Assembly (NCBI GenBank): GCA_031276175.1
Contig: JAISNP010000032.1
Span: forward strand, 1-36,526
Direction of reading: 5' to 3'
DNA length: 36,526 bases
From: Tannerella sp.
Lineage (GTDB): Bacteria; Bacteroidota; Bacteroidia; Bacteroidales; Tannerellaceae
The stretch's first letter is position 1; each line of letters starts with the position of its first letter. Of this stretch, positions 32,405 through 36,526 are shown one piece after another. A program made the position numbers and the translations under genes. The notes under the pieces are model-generated. The model had not been told where the DNA came from, made no database searches, and was given only the letters and a program-made list of their open reading frames with translations.

Positions 32405-34204
32405 TTACCATCCGGGAGGCTGTTTGAGATTCGGATTCAGCACGATTTGTCCCGTAGGAATCGGAGTGTAATAACATTTCGGTTCATCAAATTTGCGTGT
32501 TTGGTCGTCTTTGATACGAATAAAACCCGAAGCATCGCGATAAATCAGTCCAGTCGCATCGTCCAGGTCGTACCATACAACCGGGTCGTCGGTCTCAATA
32601 TGTTTGGAAGCCGTTTCGGCTACGCCGTGGTCGAGTAGTCCGTCGCCGTTTGTATCGTAGGCGAAAGGCAGAGACGGTATATAGACGCCCTGTTGCGATA
32701 TTTCGGCTTCGTACAGTTTACCTGCTTTCCAGCGGTAGAGGTCCTGTTGACGCAGACCTTCGCCGGCAAGTTCAACGCGACGTTCGCGACGAACGGCGAG
32801 AATATTGACGTCGGAGACGTCGGGATACAGCGACCTCAACGTAGCGTCAACTTCGTTGGCGGCATTGAACGCCGGCATATTGACGCGCGCACGCAACAGA
32901 TTGATACTCCTGTTAATTGCCGCGGCGTCCAGCTGACCGAGTTCTGCCTTGGCTTCGGCATAATTGAGCAGCACCTCGCCATAACGGAACACAGGCAATG
33001 AAGTCATTTGCCAGGTGTTGTCGCCTGCCTTTAAAATCGCTGCGTATGGAGTGAAGTATTTACTCTGCCAGTAACCGCCCAAGCTGGGTGGAACTGTCTT
33101 AGGCGATGTAGCGTCTTCGTCGCCCAGACCGGGCCAGAAAAATGTTTCCGCCATACGCGGGTCTCTGTCCGTAAACACGTCCTTATATGCCTTTTTGTCG
33201 TAGTCTGCGACTGTCGAAAACGGTTTGCCGTCCTTAGTCAGAAAACTCTCCTGCAAACTGCGACTCAGCGAATATATCATTCTCGACGATTCCGTCAGGG
33301 AATTTGCACGGTTTTCGATCCTGAATGAAAACATCCCATGTTCTTTCCACTGTATGATTTCGCGATTACCGTCTAATTTAGCGCTCGAAAACAGCGCGCG
33401 GAAACCGGCACAGCCTGCGATGCCCTGAGCAAGTTCTTCGACGCCCGTACCCGTAATCTCGAAATTGCCGCTGTTCATGATTTCTTCGCTTGCCGACACT
33501 GAACGTTCCAGAAACCGGTTTGCCGTTCCGGTCAGTTCGAGTTCGGTGTGGTATTTGCGATACGTGCCTTCGTAGAGAGCAAATCGCGACAGTTCAGCCA
33601 GCGCCACGTACTTGTGCATACGTGTGCGATTGCCCATATCTGGCTTGATGTTGGCGACGGCAAACTCGAGGTCTTCCATGATTTTATCCACCACAAACGT
33701 ACGCGGGTCTTGAGTCTTGTACAAATCCTCGTCCGTCGTTGTGAGTTCCTTATCGTACCAGGGTACATCCGAATAAATTTGCACCTTCCCGATATAGAAA
33801 CGTGCACGCAAGTATCGCGCAATGCCGACGTAATGGTTGATATCGGCAGCCTCGCCGCTCACCTCATCCAGATTGCCTAACATCAGGTTTACATTGCGCA
33901 GAAACGACCAGTTCCAGCCGTCACCGCTGACATTGTCAGGCGTCACTCTGCCGTAAAGCAACCCTGTATAAGGCTGGTTGTCGATCGAGACAGTCACATT
34001 GTCCGAACTCATGTCTTCCCACCTTGGATTAACGCTATACAGTCCGTTGACATAGAGTTCCAGGTCGGAAACAGACTTGAAGAAAGTGGGAGGAGCAACA
34101 CTCGTTTGCGGATAACGCTCCAAAAACTCGTCGTCGCAGGCAAAACATCCGCAAATCATCGCCGCTACGAGCATCATTCTTATATATACATTATTTCTTT
34201 TCAT
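32405..34204 (-). CDS. SusD/RagB-family nutrient-binding outer-membrane lipoprotein
   Basis: A 599-residue surface lipoprotein that pairs with a SusC-type transporter to capture glycans or other nutrients. The lipoprotein signal ends in CGCFACDDEFLERYPQT, with Cys23 most likely lipidated and followed by the usual acidic stretch. SusD-type features include ARYLRARFYIGKVQIYSDVPWYD and VLLNYAEAKAELGQLD, RAR and RRERRVELAGEG. The glycan target is not deducible. It starts 22 bases after the SusC stop, the usual susC-susD order. Confidence 0.93.
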   Translation of the reverse strand: MKRNNVYIRMMLVAAMICGCFACDDEFLERYPQTSVAPPTFFKSVSDLELYVNGLYSVNPRWEDMSSDNVTVSIDNQPYTGLLYGRVTPDNVSGDGWNWSFLRNVNLMLGNLDEVSGEAADINHYVGIARYLRARFYIGKVQIYSDVPWYDKELTTTDEDLYKTQDPRTFVVDKIMEDLEFAVANIKPDMGNRTRMHKYVALAELSRFALYEGTYRKYHTELELTGTANRFLERSVSASEEIMNSGNFEITGTGVEELAQGIAGCAGFRALFSSAKLDGNREIIQWKEHGMFSFRIENRANSLTESSRMIYSLSRSLQESFLTKDGKPFSTVADYDKKAYKDVFTDRDPRMAETFFWPGLGDEDATSPKTVPPSLGGYWQSKYFTPYAAILKAGDNTWQMTSLPVFRYGEVLLNYAEAKAELGQLDAAAINRSINLLRARVNMPAFNAANEVDATLRSLYPDVSDVNILAVRRERRVELAGEGLRQQDLYRWKAGKLYEAEISQQGVYIPSLPFAYDTNGDGLLDHGVAETASKHIETDDPVVWYDLDDATGLIYRDASGFIRIKDDQTRKFDEPKCYYTPIPTGQIVLNPNLKQPPGW

Positions 34205-34226
34205 GTCTTTATTATTTAATTAATTA

Positions 34227-36526
34227 TTAAAATCCAATATTCACTCCGAATGAAAACGTCCGTTGGAACGGATAATAGACATCGCCGCCGAATTTTTCTG
34301 GGTCGTTTCCTTTTACTTCAACATGATGGAAGGTCAACAGGTTTTCCCCGCTGAAATAGACCCTCAGATTTCGGATTTTCGCTTTCTTCAACAACTGCGA
34401 AGGGATTGTATATCCTAACGTCACATTTTTCAGACGCAGATACGAAGCATCCTGCAAGTATTTCGTCTGCTTTTTTGCTAACTCGCCGCCCCCGGCAATG
34501 TCGGATTTCGGACGCGGGAAGTAGCCGTCTGGATTTTCGGGCGTCCAGTGATCCGCATTTTTGGTATTCGGATTACCCCACATATAATTGTATATCCCAA
34601 AAAAATACAAACCGCCGGGATAGACTTAACGTTTGCCTATACCCTGAAAAAGCGCCCGCAGATCGAAACCTTTCCATTCGGCGCCGGCATCGATGGAATA
34701 CGGCAGGCGTTCGCGATCGTTACCTATGATTTTCTGATCGCCCGGATCGTTGACCGTATTGCTTCCGCTCGTGACTTTGCCGTCGTTGTTCAGGTCGGCA
34801 AATTTCAAATCGCCCGCTTGAAACGAGTAGTTATTGTTCGAATTACCAAGAGCCGACTGGTCTGCCCAAGCGGCAGCCTCCGCGTCGCTCGCGAAATAGC
34901 CCAGAGTGGTGTATCCCCAGATATCGCCCAGACGCTGACCTTCGTAGTAATTGCCAAGGTTTTTGTCGGGATTGTCGAAACGGGTAATCCACGCCTGATT
35001 GTCGGCAAGCATCACACGGATATTGTACGACAGAGGCGAACCGCCGACTTCTACTGCGTCGCGCCATCCGACGCTCAATTCCCATCCTTTTGTTTTCAGG
35101 TCGGCGGCATTGGCGCGCGGCGAGCCGGTTCCATACACCGAGGGCAAAGCCTTACTCTGTGTAAGCATACCTTCCGTGTAACGGGTATAGACGTCAAATG
35201 CAAGGTCTAATCTGCTGTTCAGGAATGCAAGGTCGATACCTCCATTGACGGTGCGAACCTTTTCCCATGTCAGAGACTCGGGCGCCGCGCCGGGAGCTCC
35301 CACTCCCGCCTGGAACGAGCCGTCGATAACGTAGCTTGTCTGAGCAATATAAGCCATAGTTTCCATATAAGGATAATAGAGAGGAGGATCGCCAATTGTC
35401 TGATTACCCAGAGAACCGTACGAACCGCGCAGTTTCAGGTTGTCAAGCGACAGCGCTTCTTTAACTCCTTCCATAAACCTTTCGCGCGACAGAACCCATG
35501 CGGCGGAATATGAGGGGAAAAATCCGAAACGATTTCCTTTCGAGAAACGCGAACTGCCGTCGTAACGTCCGTTGACTTCAAAGATATATTTGTTATCAAA
35601 AATGTAGTTGACGCGTCCGAATACTCCGCGCAGTGCATAGTCTTCGGATTTTTGTTCGTATTTGCGATTATTCAGCGCCAACTGTACGTCCGGCAGCTCT
35701 ACGGTAATCAGTTTTGTTCCCGAGACATTCAGATTGTTGTATATATAATATTCCTGATTGTATCCCAGCGTTGCCGATACTGCGTGTTTGTTTGCAAACG
35801 TCTTGTTGAAACTTGTGTACAGATTGTACACCGCCAGACGGTCGCGATTAGCTACCTGCACCGAAGTGGGATCACTCGGACGATACTGTTTACCGGGCTT
35901 GTTCTGATATGGAGTATCAATAGACAGTTTTTCCTCGTTTTCGAAGCCCACCCTGAACGTAACATCGCCGTTCACACTCCATACGTCTTTCAAAATGTCG
36001 AACTTGGTGTTGAACGACAGTTGAGTTTCGTCGCGTATAGTCTGTTTGAAACCTCCCGATATGGCGCTTCCAATGTTGTTGCCTCCATCCTGAGTGTAGG
36101 TGCCGTCGGGATTGTAAATAGGCTGAGTGGGATAGTTGCTGTGCAGACGGAAGAACCAAAATTCGTTTTCGCCTGCTCCCGTCGTTGTGTAATAATCCTG
36201 TCGGTTGAAAACGATGTTGGTGCCTAAATTCCAGCGGTCGGTCATGTTATACGTAGCGTTGCCGCGAAAGTTGAAACGTTTAAGGACATCGTTACCGTAT
36301 CTGAGCATACCGTCTTCTCTGTAGAAACCGCCGCTCGCCGAGTACGCAAGTTTTTCGCCCTTCTGCGAAATGCGCACGTTGGCTGTTTGATTTGGCGACA
36401 CATCTTTCAACATGACGTCGAACCAGTTGTAGATACCGTAATATTCCCATTCGCCGTCGTTAGCCAGTCGGGGGTTGACGCCTCCGTTTTCAGGTCCGGG
36501 ACCAAGGATTTCGGGTAACGATGGGT
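34227..36526 (-). pseudogene. SusC/RagA-family TonB-dependent receptor, interrupted by an in-frame stop; 5' end outside the window
   Basis: A TonB-dependent outer-membrane transporter that forms a complex with SusD. The window holds the middle and C-terminal beta-barrel part. The reading frame is open from the right edge (encoding PSLPEILG .. EWEYYGIYNWFDVM), so the plug domain and carboxypeptidase-like domain lie beyond it. An in-frame TAA at 34626-34628 follows LFQGIGKR; the same frame then continues VYPGGLYFFGIYNYMWGNP to the normal C terminus (RTFSFGVNIGF). Homologues usually read GKR-x-(V/W)YPGG at this point, so one codon appears to have become a stop. The product would lose about 130 residues, including the last barrel strands. 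Confidence 0.85.

Overview
The window is a chromosomal segment of a Bacteroidales bacterium (Bacteroidetes). Supporting signs are a SusC/SusD pair at the right edge, GldE/GldD homologues, a type B L31, Bacteroidetes-type promoters (TAnnTTTG with an upstream TTG about 19 bases away), and starts that mostly lack a Shine-Dalgarno sequence. The genus cannot be fixed from the sequence; a Tannerella/Parabacteroides-like relative is my guess. By eye the left half (hsd operon and glycogen genes) is more GC-rich than 15.4-23.7 kb, but I did not compute this.

Layout. 1-710: a 41-bp tandem array bounded by a 20-bp inverted repeat. 855-6740: a complete type I restriction-modification operon, hsdR-hsdS-hsdM, read leftward, with diverged direct repeats on both sides. 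7091-7164: tRNA-Ala. 7323-10085: a rightward cluster of a radical SAM protein, its TIGR03915-type partner and a TrmN6-like tRNA methyltransferase. 10092-10690: a hairpin built from the same 20-bp motif, then a 42-bp tandem array. 10799-15329: a leftward glycogen/alpha-glucan operon (debranching enzyme, GT4 glycosyltransferase, GH57 protein). 15607-17440: a small membrane protein, tRNA-Gln, and remnants of two insertion sequences (IS5 family and IS1595 family).

17625-23067 (leftward): a lipoprotein and NIPSNAP pair; ssb, a fused gldE-gldD and a phosphopantetheinyl transferase; and mutY. 23234-25313 (rightward): an HU-like protein, a 29-residue basic COX24/AURKAIP1-like protein and an RNase E/G. 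25395-26889 (leftward): a sugar-kinase-like phosphotransferase and ribosomal protein L31. 27092-32072 (rightward): class II aldolase, then sppA-lpxK-thiL. 32092-32252: a 23-bp tandem array. 32405-36526 (leftward): SusD and a SusC gene interrupted by an in-frame stop and cut by the window edge.

Most genes are housekeeping or familiar accessory genes. The least explained material is the set of three unrelated intergenic tandem arrays (41, 42 and 23 bp units), the shared 20-bp inverted motif, the GldE-GldD fusion, the stop codon in SusC, and a GH57 protein whose predicted catalytic acid looks replaced. No CRISPR array and no convincing new defence system was seen beyond the type I system.
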